Notes under the pieces: generated by a model
What the model was told of the DNA's origin: nothing
The model's database searches: none
What the model saw: the letters and a program-made list of their open reading frames with translations, nothing else
DNA from: SAR202 cluster bacterium
Lineage (GTDB): Bacteria > Chloroflexota > Dehalococcoidia > Lucifugimonadales > UBA2962
Direction: 5' to 3'
DNA length: 64,000 bases
Assembly (NCBI GenBank): GCA_009392275.1
Contig: VFGV01000020.1
Location: 34,563-98,562 of the forward strand
Made by a program: the position numbers and the translations under genes
Part shown: positions 54,170-63,757 of the stretch, in pieces
Layout of the letters: each line of letters opens with the position of its first letter
Position numbering within the stretch: position 1 is the stretch's first letter

Positions 54170-54799
54170 TTACTTCGAATAAAACTCAACAATCAACCTA
54201 ACATCTATGTCACTTTCAATAGCACCCAATGTAGGTTCTCCTAAAACCTCTGCCTGCCCCTTATCAGGGTCTACCTTTAGCCAACCTGGAGTTGATAATC
54301 TGCCACCTGACTCCATTATGGTCTTGCCAAATTCAGGGATACTTCCATTTGCACCCTTCCATTTAACGACGTCACCAGTTTCAACCAAATATGAAGGTAT
54401 ATCCATTTTTTTATCATTAACTGTAAAGTGTCCATGAGTAACTAGTTGTCTACCCTGCTTACGTGATCCAGCAAATGCCAACCTATAAACCACGTTGTCA
54501 AGCCTACGCTCTAGATATTGCAGTAAATTGTCTCCAGTTACACCAGGGCGTTCACGAGCCATATCAAAATACTTGCGAAACTGTCTCTCTAGAACACCAT
54601 AACTAAATCGAGCTTTTTGCTTCTCTCTCAATTGAAGTGACCAATCTGAGGCCCTTCTTCTTTTTAAGCTCCTATCTCCAGGAGGATTTTTTCGACGTTC
54701 TACAGCGCATCGAGGCGTGTAGCATCGTTCTCCTTTTAGAAAAAGCTTTTCTCCTATCCGACGGCATTGCCGACAACTTGCATCTGTGTACCTTGCCAT
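54170..54799 (-). CDS. rpsD: 30S ribosomal protein S4
   Basis: A 209-residue S4. It keeps four zinc-ligand cysteines (C9, C12, C26, C31), the primitive zinc-bearing form, and the S4 RNA-binding domain (YLERRLDNVVYRLAF, RQLVTHGHFTVNDKK). It is separated from rpsK by the inserted membrane-protein gene. S4 typically also acts in translational control of the alpha operon. Confidence 0.97.
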   Translation of the reverse strand: MARYTDASCRQCRRIGEKLFLKGERCYTPRCAVERRKNPPGDRSLKRRRASDWSLQLREKQKARFSYGVLERQFRKYFDMARERPGVTGDNLLQYLERRLDNVVYRLAFAGSRKQGRQLVTHGHFTVNDKKMDIPSYLVETGDVVKWKGANGSIPEFGKTIMESGGRLSTPGWLKVDPDKGQAEVLGEPTLGAIESDIDVRLIVEFYSK

Positions 54800-54829
54800 T
54801 AGTAAATCAGCATTTAAACTTTTTAATTA

Positions 54830-55618
54830 TCAATGAATAATTTCATCTGACAATCGTTCAAAGCTGAAATCCTCCTTCCTATATCTTAGATCGTAATAAA
54901 TAACTGTTAAAAATATATATATTGGGGGTATAGTCAATGTTCCTCCAACATATACGCCGATTTGCTGAATTATTCCACGTAATTCGGATCCTTCTGATAA
55001 AACTAAAGAAAATAAATAAAATGGAAGCCAAGATAAAACGAACGTACCTATGGCACAAAGAATAAATATGGCTGTAGCGCCGAATACACGCCACCAATGA
55101 CCCCGAACCAGGTTAAGACTCCGTTTAAATGCATCAACTGGCTTGAGTCGCTCAATCACTACTACCGGTTGACTTACCATAAAGTAAATCATGTAAAGAA
55201 GCGCTCCAATAAAAGGAAATATTAACAACGGGAGGACTACTCCGAAAGTCATCAATATTGCTAATATGATTTGCAAACCTAAAGTGACACCGAGCAATTT
55301 AAAATACACTGCTTGCGAAGCTTTTAAAGATTCACGCAAATTAACCGTGCGATTAATGCAATAGTAGGGTACAGAATATATGAAAGCTCCTGCTAAAGTT
55401 GTCACTATTAGTATTTCGATAAATGAAAGTAGTACTAAGCCAGTAACACTACCACTAATAAAATATGATATTAACAGCACCGGCAACATAGCGGTTACAG
55501 TTAATATCAAAAATTGAATTAAGTTATTTCGATATATAGAAAATACCTGCGCTGTTATACCTCGCAAGTCTTGTTCCCTCAATATAGGAGAATTTCTGTC
55601 ATCCATAATCGTTTGCAT
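54830..55618 (-). CDS. Polytopic membrane protein inserted in the alpha operon
   Basis: A 262-residue protein with about six hydrophobic helices. It begins with a soluble stretch ending in LRGITAQVFSIYRNN, resembling proteins of the DUF975 and glycerophosphodiesterase-membrane-domain type (SQPVVVIERLKPVDAFKRSLNLVRGHWWRVFG is the recognisable region). It is not a ribosomal protein. Position between rpsK and rpsD is unusual. The frame opens at 55666 inside rpsK; ATG 55618, 13 bases after the rpsK stop, is preferred, and ATG 55606 is also possible. No strong ribosome site is seen. Function unknown. Confidence 0.75.
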   Translation of the reverse strand: MQTIMDDRNSPILREQDLRGITAQVFSIYRNNLIQFLILTVTAMLPVLLISYFISGSVTGLVLLSFIEILIVTTLAGAFIYSVPYYCINRTVNLRESLKASQAVYFKLLGVTLGLQIILAILMTFGVVLPLLIFPFIGALLYMIYFMVSQPVVVIERLKPVDAFKRSLNLVRGHWWRVFGATAIFILCAIGTFVLSWLPFYLFSLVLSEGSELRGIIQQIGVYVGGTLTIPPIYIFLTVIYYDLRYRKEDFSFERLSDEIIH

Positions 55619-55631
55619 AATACTCAATTTA

Positions 55632-56018
55632 CTAAACTCTACGCCTCTTCTTAGGTCTGCATCCATTGTGTGGTATCGGAGTAATATCTCTAATTGATGC
55701 TACAGTTATGCCTTGGCCCACCATAGCTCTTATTGCAGCTTCTCTACCAGCACCTGAACCAGAAACTAATACATCTACTTCTCTCAACCCTTGTTCTTTA
55801 CCTTTACGCGTAGCATCTTCTGCAGCTCGCTGTGCTGCAAAAGCTGTAGATTTTCTTGATCCTTTGTATCCTACAGTTCCTGAACTACCCCAACATATAA
55901 CACCGCCTTCTAAGTCTGTAATAGTTACTATAGTGTTATTAAAGGTCGACTGTATATATACTCGACCTTTTGGTACTGAACGTCGATCTTTTCTTCTTGT
56001 TCTTGATCTTTTAGCCAT
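55632..56018 (-). CDS. rpsK: 30S ribosomal protein S11
   Basis: 128 residues: [15 protein letters not shown] near the start, [18 protein letters not shown], and the end [18 protein letters not shown] typical of S11. It follows rpsM by one base on the same strand. It is followed by a membrane-protein gene instead of rpsD. Confidence 0.97.
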   Translation of the reverse strand: MAKRSRTRRKDRRSVPKGRVYIQSTFNNTIVTITDLEGGVICWGSSGTVGYKGSRKSTAFAAQRAAEDATRKGKEQGLREVDVLVSGSGAGREAAIRAMVGQGITVASIRDITPIPHNGCRPKKRRRV

Positions 56019-56019
56019 A

Positions 56020-56403
56020 TTACTTGGTCTTTCCTTTTTGACCCCTGCCTGCTACAGGCATCCTAGGTCCACGTTTTGCACGCGCATTGGTACGTGTTCT
56101 TTGTCCCCTCGCAGGTAGTCCACGCCGATGTCGCTGTCCTTTATAAGAGCCTATATCAATCAGTCTTCGTATATTTAAATTGACCTCTCTTCTAAGGTCT
56201 CCCTCGACTGTTTTTTCTTTTTCAACGATTTCGCGTATGTTTACCAAATCTGTTTCCGATAAATCCTTAACCCTCGGGTTATCAGTAACACCTACACGAG
56301 ACAAGACTTCTTTTGCTTGCTTTGGTCCAATGCCATATATACGCGTCAATGAGAATTCAACGCGTTTATCATCGGGAATGTTTACACCTGCTACAAGTAC
56401 CAT
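56020..56403 (-). CDS. rpsM: 30S ribosomal protein S13
   Basis: 127 residues: [22 protein letters not shown], the [25 protein letters not shown] region and the basic [14 protein letters not shown] tail are diagnostic. The ATG is one base after the rpmJ stop, so it is translated with rpmJ. Confidence 0.97.
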   Translation of the reverse strand: MVLVAGVNIPDDKRVEFSLTRIYGIGPKQAKEVLSRVGVTDNPRVKDLSETDLVNIREIVEKEKTVEGDLRREVNLNIRRLIDIGSYKGQRHRRGLPARGQRTRTNARAKRGPRMPVAGRGQKGKTK

Positions 56404-56404
56404 A

Positions 56405-56518
56405 TTAACCCTGCCTTTGTTTATGTCTTTGATTTTCGCAAATTATGTGCACGCGCCCTTTACGTCGAATCACTCGACACTTTGCACATCTTTTTTTCAC
56501 TGAAGCTGAAACTTTCAT
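56405..56518 (-). CDS. rpmJ: 50S ribosomal protein L36 (zinc-binding form)
   Basis: A 37-residue frame found by eye in the infA-rpsM gap: [12 protein letters not shown]11-x2-C14, then C27 and H32 as zinc ligands (CENQRH) and the RQG end. It sits in the conserved infA-rpmJ-rpsM order. The rpsM start is one base after its stop. Confidence 0.95.
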   Translation of the reverse strand: MKVSASVKKRCAKCRVIRRKGRVHIICENQRHKQRQG

Positions 56519-56584
56519 TTTTTACCTTAATTACTTCTTTACTTTTTCGATCTTCGTTTTCAAGTACTGATTTAATTAACTAAG

Positions 56585-56806
56585 TTATCTAAATCGATAC
56601 GTGATCCTACCTCTTGTAAGATCATATGGAGACAACTCAACTAATACTCTGTCTCCAGGCAATACCCTTATATAATTTTTTCTGATCTTGCCTGATATAT
56701 ATGCGTGAACTGCGTGGCCATTTGCTAGCTCTACCGTAAACGTAGCATTAGGAAGAGCTTCTTTAACCAAGCCTTCTACTTCTATAGACTCCTTTTTATT
56801 AGTCAA
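56585..56806 (-). CDS. infA: Translation initiation factor IF-1
   Basis: 73 residues forming one OB fold ([50 protein letters not shown]). It binds the ribosomal A site during initiation. The place between map and rpmJ is standard. Confidence 0.96.
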   Translation of the reverse strand: MTNKKESIEVEGLVKEALPNATFTVELANGHAVHAYISGKIRKNYIRVLPGDRVLVELSPYDLTRGRITYRFR

Positions 56807-56835
56807 TTACACCTCTTAAATCTATCGACATTAAA

Positions 56836-57600
56836 TTAGCACCGAGTAGTGACTTCCGGTCCTTCATTTGTTATTAATACAGTATGTTCAAAATGGGCAG
56901 ACAACTCTCCATCATCGGTGGACACTGTCCATCCATCACTCAACACTTTTGTTCTATGATTTCCTATATTCAACATTGGTTCAATTGCAATAGCCATTCC
57001 CTCTTTTAATAACGGTCCTAGCCCTGGCTCCATACCCCAATTTGGAACTTGGGGATCCTCATGCATGCTATAACCTATCCCATGCCCAACATAATGACGC
57101 ACTAGGGAATACCCTTGAGCCTCTGCATATGTCTGTATAGCCGAGCATACATCACCAATACGATTTCCGATTACAGCTTTCTCTATCCCCTTTTCTAAAG
57201 ACAAGCTAGTGACTTTAATTAATTCAGCTGCTTCTTTACTAATATTTCCTACACCCGATGTGAAAGCACTATCAGCGTGTAATCCATTCCATATTGCTCC
57301 ACAATCCACACTAATTATGTCTCCATCATCAAGCACCCTATTACCTGGTATACCATGAACTATTTCATCGTTAATAGACGCGCATATTGATGCTGGAAAT
57401 GGATTATGAGGATCTCCGTACCCCTTAAAAGATGGTATGGCTCCCTCAGACCTTATAACTCTCTCAGCAATTTGGTCTAGAGCGCTGGTTGTAACTCCCG
57501 GCTTTATAGCATTGGCAACCTCGAGCTTTGCTAATCCCACAATCCTTCCAGCCTCTCTCATTAAATCAAACTCACTTGAGGATTTAATTGTGATACCCAT
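56836..57600 (-). CDS. map: Methionine aminopeptidase, type I
   Basis: A 254-residue metalloprotease that removes the initiator Met. Metal ligands are visible as Asp in SVDCGAIW and HADSAF, His in YVGHGIGY, and Glu in IEPMLNI and FEHTVLIT. Length and order (adk-map-infA) match the usual spc operon. A 69-bp gap lies between the adk stop and the start. Confidence 0.96.
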   Translation of the reverse strand: MGITIKSSSEFDLMREAGRIVGLAKLEVANAIKPGVTTSALDQIAERVIRSEGAIPSFKGYGDPHNPFPASICASINDEIVHGIPGNRVLDDGDIISVDCGAIWNGLHADSAFTSGVGNISKEAAELIKVTSLSLEKGIEKAVIGNRIGDVCSAIQTYAEAQGYSLVRHYVGHGIGYSMHEDPQVPNWGMEPGLGPLLKEGMAIAIEPMLNIGNHRTKVLSDGWTVSTDDGELSAHFEHTVLITNEGPEVTTRC

Positions 57601-57669
57601 TGGTTTTTGGCTAGCTAGGCCTATATTGCGTTCGATTACTGTCCTCCTATGTACAATTATAGGTGAAGT

Positions 57670-58314
57670 TCACGCAAGAACCTCTTGTATTGATGTCCTA
57701 ACTTCATCAATTTGCCCAAGTCCATCAACCTTAGTTAATAATCCTGAACCTACATAGTATTCGACCAAAGGAGCAGTTTGCTCCTCATACACTGCTAATC
57801 TTTTCTTAACTGCATCTGACCTATCATCGTCTCTTTGATAGATTGGTGCGCTGCAATCATCACACTGATTTTTAATTAATGGAGGAGATGACACGATATG
57901 ATACGGCTTTTGGCATTTTGTACAAATATACCTCCCGCTTAAACGATCAATTAACTCGCTAACCGGAACCACTATATGTATAACCAGATCCAATCCTCCA
58001 GTTCCATTATTTAACACATTGTCTAAGGCCTGGGCCTGAGCTATAGTTCTTGGAAACCCATCCAGAACAAACCCGCTACTTTGTTCTGGCATATTCAACC
58101 ATTCGGTTACCATTCCAATCGTAATCTCATCCGGAACAAGTTCTCCAACTGACATATATGACTTAGCTTGTAACCCAAGTTCACTTTCTCTGGATAGATG
58201 ATCTCTAAACAAATCTCCGGATGCCATGCAATTGACGTCAAGATACTTTGCCACTTGAGCAGCCTGAGTTCCTTTTCCAACGCCGGGTGCGCCTAGTAAA
58301 ACTACCTTCTTCAT
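57670..58314 (-). CDS. adk: Adenylate kinase (zinc-LID form)
   Basis: A 214-residue kinase balancing ATP, ADP and AMP. P-loop GAPGVGKGT is at the start, FPRTIAQAQAL and the LID follow. The LID carries four cysteines in two CxxC pairs (CTKC and CDDC), the zinc-binding version found in Gram-positive bacteria and others. It lies between secY and map. Confidence 0.96.
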   Translation of the reverse strand: MKKVVLLGAPGVGKGTQAAQVAKYLDVNCMASGDLFRDHLSRESELGLQAKSYMSVGELVPDEITIGMVTEWLNMPEQSSGFVLDGFPRTIAQAQALDNVLNNGTGGLDLVIHIVVPVSELIDRLSGRYICTKCQKPYHIVSSPPLIKNQCDDCSAPIYQRDDDRSDAVKKRLAVYEEQTAPLVEYYVGSGLLTKVDGLGQIDEVRTSIQEVLA

Positions 58315-58354
58315 TAAACCAACCCACCATGCTTTACTATTAAATCGTATTGAA

Positions 58355-59695
58355 TCATTTTATAAACCCTTCATAATTACGCATCAACAATTGGGATTCA
58401 AGTTGTCTCATCGTATCTAACGCAACACCAACCATTATTAAAAGACTAACGCTACTAATGGTTAACGCTCTGATATCTGTAATTATGGTAATTAGAAATG
58501 GAAGAACAGCTATCGCTCCTAGAAATATTGCTCCACCCCAGGTTATTCTCATTATGACTCTATTTAGATATTCTTGAGTAGGGCTCCCAGGTCTTATGCC
58601 AGGTATAAAACCATTATTCCTCTGTAAGTTCTCTGCGAGTCGCTGCTGTTGGAAAATAACTAATGTATAGAAAAACGCAAATATAACAACCAAAAAGAAC
58701 ACAACAAGCCAGTAAGGCCACCGGTCTGGGCTAAATGTATCGGAAATAAAACGCGCAGCAATTGCTATGAAGCTGTCGCTCAACGGATCCCTGAAATAAC
58801 TTGCTATAGTGGTTGGCAAAATGATGATTGAAAACGCAAAGATCAAAGGAATCATACCTGCGGAATTCACTCGCAAAGGAAGAAATGAAGACCCGGTTTG
58901 CCTTTGCATTCTTCCACCTCTAAAAACACTTCTTCCATACTGCACTGGTACCCTTCGCTGTGCTTCGTTAAATAGTACTATTAAATATATTATTGCAAGA
59001 CCAAATAAGGCTAGTAATAGAATTCCACCTGCATCATCTCTTGATAAAAATCCTTGGCCGATTAAGTTAGGTAGATTAGCGACGATCCCTCCAAATATAA
59101 TCAATGAGATTCCATTACCTAACCCTTTTTCAGTAATTAACTCTCCTAGCCAAACAAGAAACATTGTTCCTGCAACCATAGATATAATGATGGCTAGAGT
59201 ACCTAAATTTAAACCAAAATCGACCCCAGGCAATACACCAGACTGACGGAGTAAAGTTAATTGACCCCAACTTTGTAACACTGCTATTGGCACAGTTAAC
59301 CAATGAGTAAATTGATTGATTCTCTGCCGACCATAATCGCCTTCTTGAGATAATGCTTTTAATGAAGGTATCACCGGAGTTAAAATCTGCATTACGATGG
59401 ACGAGGTGATATACGGGTATACACCTAGTGCAGCTACACTTAAATTAGCTAATGCACCTCCACTAAACAAATCGAGGAATCCTAATAAAGCATTTTGTTC
59501 AAATGCCCTGCCAAGTGCGCCTACGTCAACCCCAGGCACAGGTACGTGCGCTACAAATCGAAACACTACAAGCATTGCCAAAGTAAATAAGATCTTAGCC
59601 CTAAGATCTGGAACCCTAAGCGCGTCAATCATTGATTGAATTAACTGCGGCCTGGAACTCTCTTGCTGTCTTGCAGCAGAACCTCGCTGAACCAC
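58355..59695 (-). CDS. secY: Protein translocase subunit SecY
   Basis: A 446-residue channel subunit with ten hydrophobic helices. Landmarks are HVPVPGVD, the GYPYITSSIVMQ-like start of helix 2 (VYPYITSSIVMQIL), the RRVPVQYGR loop and the NAEDLQ-like AENLQRNNGFIPGIRPG. It is the pore for protein export with SecE and SecG. The GTG start shares a base with the rplO stop (TAGTG), indicating coupling. Confidence 0.97.
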   Translation of the reverse strand: MVQRGSAARQQESSRPQLIQSMIDALRVPDLRAKILFTLAMLVVFRFVAHVPVPGVDVGALGRAFEQNALLGFLDLFSGGALANLSVAALGVYPYITSSIVMQILTPVIPSLKALSQEGDYGRQRINQFTHWLTVPIAVLQSWGQLTLLRQSGVLPGVDFGLNLGTLAIIISMVAGTMFLVWLGELITEKGLGNGISLIIFGGIVANLPNLIGQGFLSRDDAGGILLLALFGLAIIYLIVLFNEAQRRVPVQYGRSVFRGGRMQRQTGSSFLPLRVNSAGMIPLIFAFSIIILPTTIASYFRDPLSDSFIAIAARFISDTFSPDRWPYWLVVFFLVVIFAFFYTLVIFQQQRLAENLQRNNGFIPGIRPGSPTQEYLNRVIMRITWGGAIFLGAIAVLPFLITIITDIRALTISSVSLLIMVGVALDTMRQLESQLLMRNYEGFIK

Positions 59696-60159
59696 TAAAT
59701 TACCTCACGAGCGGTGCCACCGGCTTCTTCAATTTTTTTTCTGGCTGAATCGGAAAAACGGGTTGCTTGAACGTTAATCGGTTTTTCACAATCGCCACGC
59801 CCCAAAATTTTAACCAACTTTGATGCATCTTTTATCAAGCCCACTTTCTCAAGCATTGCTGCATTTATTTCAGACCCAGCGTCGAACAGCATTAGCTGGT
59901 CTAAATTTACAAGCTGGTAAGACTTATGATTTCTAGCAGTGAATCCTCGAATCATAGGCAATGATTTTATTAGAGCTAATTGTCCACCCTGGAATCCAAC
60001 CCTGACTCCGCCTCCAGAACGAGACTTCTGCCCTTTCATACCTTTACCGGAGAAACTGCCATGACCACTACCGTCTCCACGCCCTACTCTCTTCCTTGGG
60101 CGTTTTGAACCTTTCGGAGCGCTTAATTTTTCTAATTTTAAAGATGATTTTTCAGACAA
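59695..60159 (-). CDS. rplO: 50S ribosomal protein L15
   Basis: 154 residues: the Gly/Arg-rich start (RVGRGDGSGHGSFSGKGMKGQKSRSGG) and the C-terminal domain with ILGRGDCEKPINVQATRFS are diagnostic of L15. It precedes secY in the standard order, with which it shares one base. Confidence 0.97.
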   Translation of the reverse strand: MSEKSSLKLEKLSAPKGSKRPRKRVGRGDGSGHGSFSGKGMKGQKSRSGGGVRVGFQGGQLALIKSLPMIRGFTARNHKSYQLVNLDQLMLFDAGSEINAAMLEKVGLIKDASKLVKILGRGDCEKPINVQATRFSDSARKKIEEAGGTAREVI

Positions 60160-60178
60160 TTTAAAACCTTTCTAAAAT

Positions 60179-60364
60179 CTAACCCGATATTTCTTCAACG
60201 CGGACAAGATGCCTTACTTTATGAACCATTCCTCGGATCGACGCGTTGTCATCCTTGATAACTGTTTGATGCAACTTACGTAGACCAAGCACTCGAACGG
60301 TATCTCGTTGATCCTGTTTATTACCTATTACGCTATTGATTAATGTAATTGAAAGCTTAGACAT
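60179..60364 (-). CDS. rpmD: 50S ribosomal protein L30
   Basis: 61 residues: [27 protein letters not shown] and the [20 protein letters not shown] helix match L30. It is small but in the conserved rpsE-rpmD-rplO order, 11 bases after rpsE. Confidence 0.95.
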   Translation of the reverse strand: MSKLSITLINSVIGNKQDQRDTVRVLGLRKLHQTVIKDDNASIRGMVHKVRHLVRVEEISG

Positions 60365-60375
60365 TGATAACTCGC

Positions 60376-60942
60376 TTAAACTTTTACGCTCTGTTCACTA
60401 TTAGCCATTTCGACTCCCGCATCAATTACTGCCTGCCGACGTGCTTTTTCTATTTCAGGATCTTTAAGCATGGACAAGGCCTTAAAAGTTGCTTTGACTA
60501 AATTAATTGGGTTAGTGCTATGTGTTGCTTTAGTTAATATATCTTTGATTCCCGCTAACTCAACAACAGCCCTAACAGATCCACCCGCTATCACACCAGT
60601 ACCTGGAGCGGCTGGCCTTAGCATAACCTCAGCCCCACAATATTTAACCTTAATTTCATGTGTAATAGTAGTTTTAGATAACGGTACATTTACCATGTTC
60701 CTACGAGCATAATATCCACCTTTTTTTACTGCATCGGGAACTGCATCAGCTTTTCCAAGGCCTACACCAACTTTTCCTTGAGAATCTCCAACTACAACCA
60801 TAGCGCTAAAGCTCAAATGTCTACCACCTTTAACCACTTTAGCTACTCTGGAAATTTTGACAACTCTTTCCTCCATACCATCATCTGGCCCTCGATCTCC
60901 GTCTCTGTTTCGTCTTTCACGTCTTGGCTTTTCCGAAGTCAA
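60376..60942 (-). CDS. rpsE: 30S ribosomal protein S5
   Basis: 188 residues: an N-terminal charged leader ([12 protein letters not shown]) is followed by [43 protein letters not shown] and [11 protein letters not shown]. The start overlaps the rplR stop by four bases. S5 contributes to decoding accuracy. Confidence 0.97.
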   Translation of the reverse strand: MTSEKPRRERRNRDGDRGPDDGMEERVVKISRVAKVVKGGRHLSFSAMVVVGDSQGKVGVGLGKADAVPDAVKKGGYYARRNMVNVPLSKTTITHEIKVKYCGAEVMLRPAAPGTGVIAGGSVRAVVELAGIKDILTKATHSTNPINLVKATFKALSMLKDPEIEKARRQAVIDAGVEMANSEQSVKV

Positions 60943-61307
60943 ATGACTAGACCTCCTTCTCTAACTGCATCTGCTAATGCTTTTACTCTTCCATGATATT
61001 TATTACCACCTCTATCAAACACCACATTTGATATACCATGAGTTTTAGCACGCTTGGCCATTAGAGCTCCTACTAACTTGGATATTTCTGTTTTACTCTG
61101 TTTCGATATCTCTTTTTTTAAGTCACCTTCCACACTCGAAGCGGAGGCTATAGTTACACCCAGATCATCATCTATAAGTTGCGCATATACATGATTTAGG
61201 CTCCTATATACCGCCAACCTTGGTCGGGCTGCAGTGCCTCTTATTTTTTTTCTCAATCGAACATGCCTTAATGTTGCACGTTGCTTTATTGTTTTACGGC
61301 CTGCCAA
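60939..61307 (-). CDS. rplR: 50S ribosomal protein L18
   Basis: 122 residues: [34 protein letters not shown] and the end [23 protein letters not shown] are typical of L18, which binds 5S rRNA. The ATGA overlap with rpsE shows coupled translation. Confidence 0.97.
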   Translation of the reverse strand: MAGRKTIKQRATLRHVRLRKKIRGTAARPRLAVYRSLNHVYAQLIDDDLGVTIASASSVEGDLKKEISKQSKTEISKLVGALMAKRAKTHGISNVVFDRGGNKYHGRVKALADAVREGGLVI

Positions 61308-61341
61308 TTTAATTTTCTCCCCAATAGTTCATTTTTGTTAA

Positions 61342-61884
61342 TTAAACGCTACGACCAGCTTTACCAGCTTTTAACTTAACCTGCTCACCCTGATAACGAA
61401 TTCCTTTACCGGTATAAGGGTTAGGTGGCCTAACCTTCCTGATTTGTGCAGCAATTTGACCAACTTTTTGCTTGTCAATTCCAGAAATAGTAATTAAATT
61501 CTGGCCTTCTACTTGAATCTGCACTCCTTCTGGAGGCAATATAGTAACGTTATGGCTAAGCATCACACTTAATTGAACTCCTGCCGCTTGCTGCTGCGCT
61601 CTATAACCTACTCCTACCAATTCCAGGTTTCGCGTGAATCCATCACTTACCCCTATAACCATATTGGCTACAAGGCTTCTAGTCAGTCCATGAAGGGCTT
61701 TATGATGGTTATCATCCGATGATCTTTTAACAATAATCGTGTCGCCCTCAGTATTAACATTCATACTCTCGTCAACCTTAATTGATAGCTTACCTTTCGG
61801 GCCCTTAACTGTAACATCTAAACCTTCAACAGATATATTTACTCCCTGAGGGAGCGTTATTGGTTTATTTCCTACTCGAGACAT
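61342..61884 (-). CDS. rplF: 50S ribosomal protein L6
   Basis: 180 residues with the L6 double-domain pattern: MSRVGNKPITLPQGV at the start, KALHGLTRSLVANMVIGVSDGF in the middle, and RKVRPPNPYTGKGIRYQGEQVKLKAGK at the end. It lies between rpsH and rplR as usual. Confidence 0.97.
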   Translation of the reverse strand: MSRVGNKPITLPQGVNISVEGLDVTVKGPKGKLSIKVDESMNVNTEGDTIIVKRSSDDNHHKALHGLTRSLVANMVIGVSDGFTRNLELVGVGYRAQQQAAGVQLSVMLSHNVTILPPEGVQIQVEGQNLITISGIDKQKVGQIAAQIRKVRPPNPYTGKGIRYQGEQVKLKAGKAGRSV

Positions 61885-61899
61885 TAATCAATTACTTCT

Positions 61900-62301
61900 T
61901 TACCAAACATAGCAAAGAAGCTCTCCTCCTATACCGTTTTTCCATGCATCTTTACCAGTCATGATGCCTTTAGATGTAGAAAGTACTGATACACCGATAC
62001 CAGCAAAGTATCTTGGTATTTCTCCTTTACGAACATATACACGAAGACCTGGGCTGCTTACGCGTTTTAGACCAGTAATCGCGGGATCATTTCTATCATG
62101 ATAATAAAGATAAATTTTGAGGCTCTTTTTAGGAGTATCTACATCAATCAGCTCATACCCTTTTATAAAGCCTTCATTCTTAAATAATTCTGCTATAGCT
62201 AATTTTGTTTTAGATGCAGGCACCAAAACAAAATCATGCCTAGCCATAACGGCATTTCGTATCCTAGTTAGCATATCTGATATTGGATCTGTAATAGCCA
62301 T
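61900..62301 (-). CDS. rpsH: 30S ribosomal protein S8
   Basis: 133 residues: DPISDMLTRIRNAVMARHDFVLVPASK at the start and the GIGVSVLSTSKGIMTGKDA region at the end are diagnostic. Its start is only 12 bases after the rplE stop, leaving no room for rpsN, which usually sits between the two. Confidence 0.97.
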   Translation of the reverse strand: MAITDPISDMLTRIRNAVMARHDFVLVPASKTKLAIAELFKNEGFIKGYELIDVDTPKKSLKIYLYYHDRNDPAITGLKRVSSPGLRVYVRKGEIPRYFAGIGVSVLSTSKGIMTGKDAWKNGIGGELLCYVW

Positions 62302-62313
62302 ATTGTTTCCCTT

Positions 62314-63024
62314 CTACGCCGCGTTCACATTTTCTAGCTGGACAAAAGGCATGCCTAATAGCTCCAGAAGCCTAAGTCCTTCTTCATCATTCACTGCAGT
62401 AGTACATATTACAATCTGCAAACCTCTAAATTTATCAACTGAGTTATATTCAATCTCTGGAAATATCACTTGTTCTTTCAAGCCCACAGAGTAATTCCCT
62501 CTACCGTCAAAGGATTTTCTTGGAACACCACGAAAATCTCTGATCCTAGGCAACGCAGATGCTACTAACCGGTCATAAAATTCCCACATCCTTGCTTTTC
62601 GAAGCGTAACGCTAACACCTATAGGCATACCTTCTCTTAATTTAAAGTTTGCGATCGACTTTTTTGCCCGGTTAACAATTGGTTTCTGGCCCGTAATCAA
62701 CCCTAGGTCGTTTGAAGCAGATTCAACTGCACGTGAATTAGTTAACGCTTCACCAAGACCAATATTAACCACAATTTTGTCTAAAGTTGGTGCCTGCATA
62801 GATGATTTATATGAAAACTCTTTAATCAAGGCATCCCTAACTTCTGACTGATAAAGCTCTTGAATCCGAGGTTTGTTTTGAACAGGTTCAATCTTCTTGT
62901 CCTGTACTTTTTTTTCTACAGACACCTTAGGCTTAGCTTCAGCCCGAGCAGCACGCCTCGTAACCCGTTTTTTTGGTGCACTCTTTGCTTTTGCTGATTT
63001 TTTTTCTTTGTTTTCTTGAGTCAT
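62314..63024 (-). CDS. rplE: 50S ribosomal protein L5 with basic N-terminal extension
   Basis: A 236-residue protein. The last 180 residues are a normal L5 ([55 protein letters not shown]). The first 50 or so are an Ala/Lys/Arg-rich extension ([19 protein letters not shown]) not found in typical L5. The start is the ATG at 63024; an internal start at the core is not evident, since no Met lies near the core's beginning. The extension shares the EAKPK motif with the rplM repeats. Confidence 0.95.
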   Translation of the reverse strand: MTQENKEKKSAKAKSAPKKRVTRRAARAEAKPKVSVEKKVQDKKIEPVQNKPRIQELYQSEVRDALIKEFSYKSSMQAPTLDKIVVNIGLGEALTNSRAVESASNDLGLITGQKPIVNRAKKSIANFKLREGMPIGVSVTLRKARMWEFYDRLVASALPRIRDFRGVPRKSFDGRGNYSVGLKEQVIFPEIEYNSVDKFRGLQIVICTTAVNDEEGLRLLELLGMPFVQLENVNAA

Positions 63025-63053
63025 TTTTACAATTCCAAATCAATAAACTTCAT

Positions 63054-63365
63054 TTATTCGATTATTTCCTCACATTTGGCACACAATCGGACGTTAGACC
63101 CGTCAGCTATTGATTTACCTTTCACCTTTGTCGGCTTATTACAAATAGGGCAGATTAAAACTACTTTGGCAACTGATAATGGCATTTCTTTTTCGATTAT
63201 CCCAGCTTGCCTAACGGTTGACGTGGCTTTAGCATGACGTTTTACTACATTCACGCCCTCTACCTGTACTCGATTATTTTTTGGAAAAGATTGGACAACA
63301 CGACCCTGTCGACCACGATCGCGGCCTTTTATAACTAGTACATTGTCACCTTTACGTATTTTCAT
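63054..63365 (-). CDS. rplX: 50S ribosomal protein L24
   Basis: 103 residues: MKIRKGDNVLVIKGRDRGRQGRV is the KOW motif at the start, and the C-terminal zinc-like CPICNKPTKVKGKSI...CAKCEE carries two CxxC pairs. It lies between rplN and rplE in the usual order. Confidence 0.96.
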   Translation of the reverse strand: MKIRKGDNVLVIKGRDRGRQGRVVQSFPKNNRVQVEGVNVVKRHAKATSTVRQAGIIEKEMPLSVAKVVLICPICNKPTKVKGKSIADGSNVRLCAKCEEIIE

Positions 63366-63388
63366 AACTAAAAATTAATACCTTTAAT

Positions 63389-63757
63389 TTATAAAACCTC
63401 GGGAGCTAGAGAAACGATCCTCATATAATTCTTGTCTCTCAGTTCTCTTGCCACTGGACCGAATATCCTTGTGCCGCGTGGAAGGTTATCTTGGTTTATC
63501 AAAACCGCGGCATTCTCATCAAATCGAATATGTGAACCATCTCTTCTTCTATAGCCTTTAGAAGTTCTGACAATAACCGCACGCACCACTTCTCCTTTCT
63601 TTACCGCTGCTGCTGGTGCAGCTTCTTTCACAGAAGCAATTATTAAATCTCCCAGCCCAGCATACTTTCTTCCACTTCCACCAGGCACTCCAATACAGCT
63701 GATAATCTTTGCTCCTGAATTGTCTGCTACTTTTAGTCGAGTATATTGTTGAATCAT
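63389..63757 (-). CDS. rplN: 50S ribosomal protein L14
   Basis: 122 residues: [24 protein letters not shown], the [21 protein letters not shown] region and [12 protein letters not shown] are diagnostic. Its ATG overlaps the TGA stop of the upstream acidic-repeat gene, so the two are coupled. Confidence 0.97.
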   Translation of the reverse strand: MIQQYTRLKVADNSGAKIISCIGVPGGSGRKYAGLGDLIIASVKEAAPAAAVKKGEVVRAVIVRTSKGYRRRDGSHIRFDENAAVLINQDNLPRGTRIFGPVARELRDKNYMRIVSLAPEVL

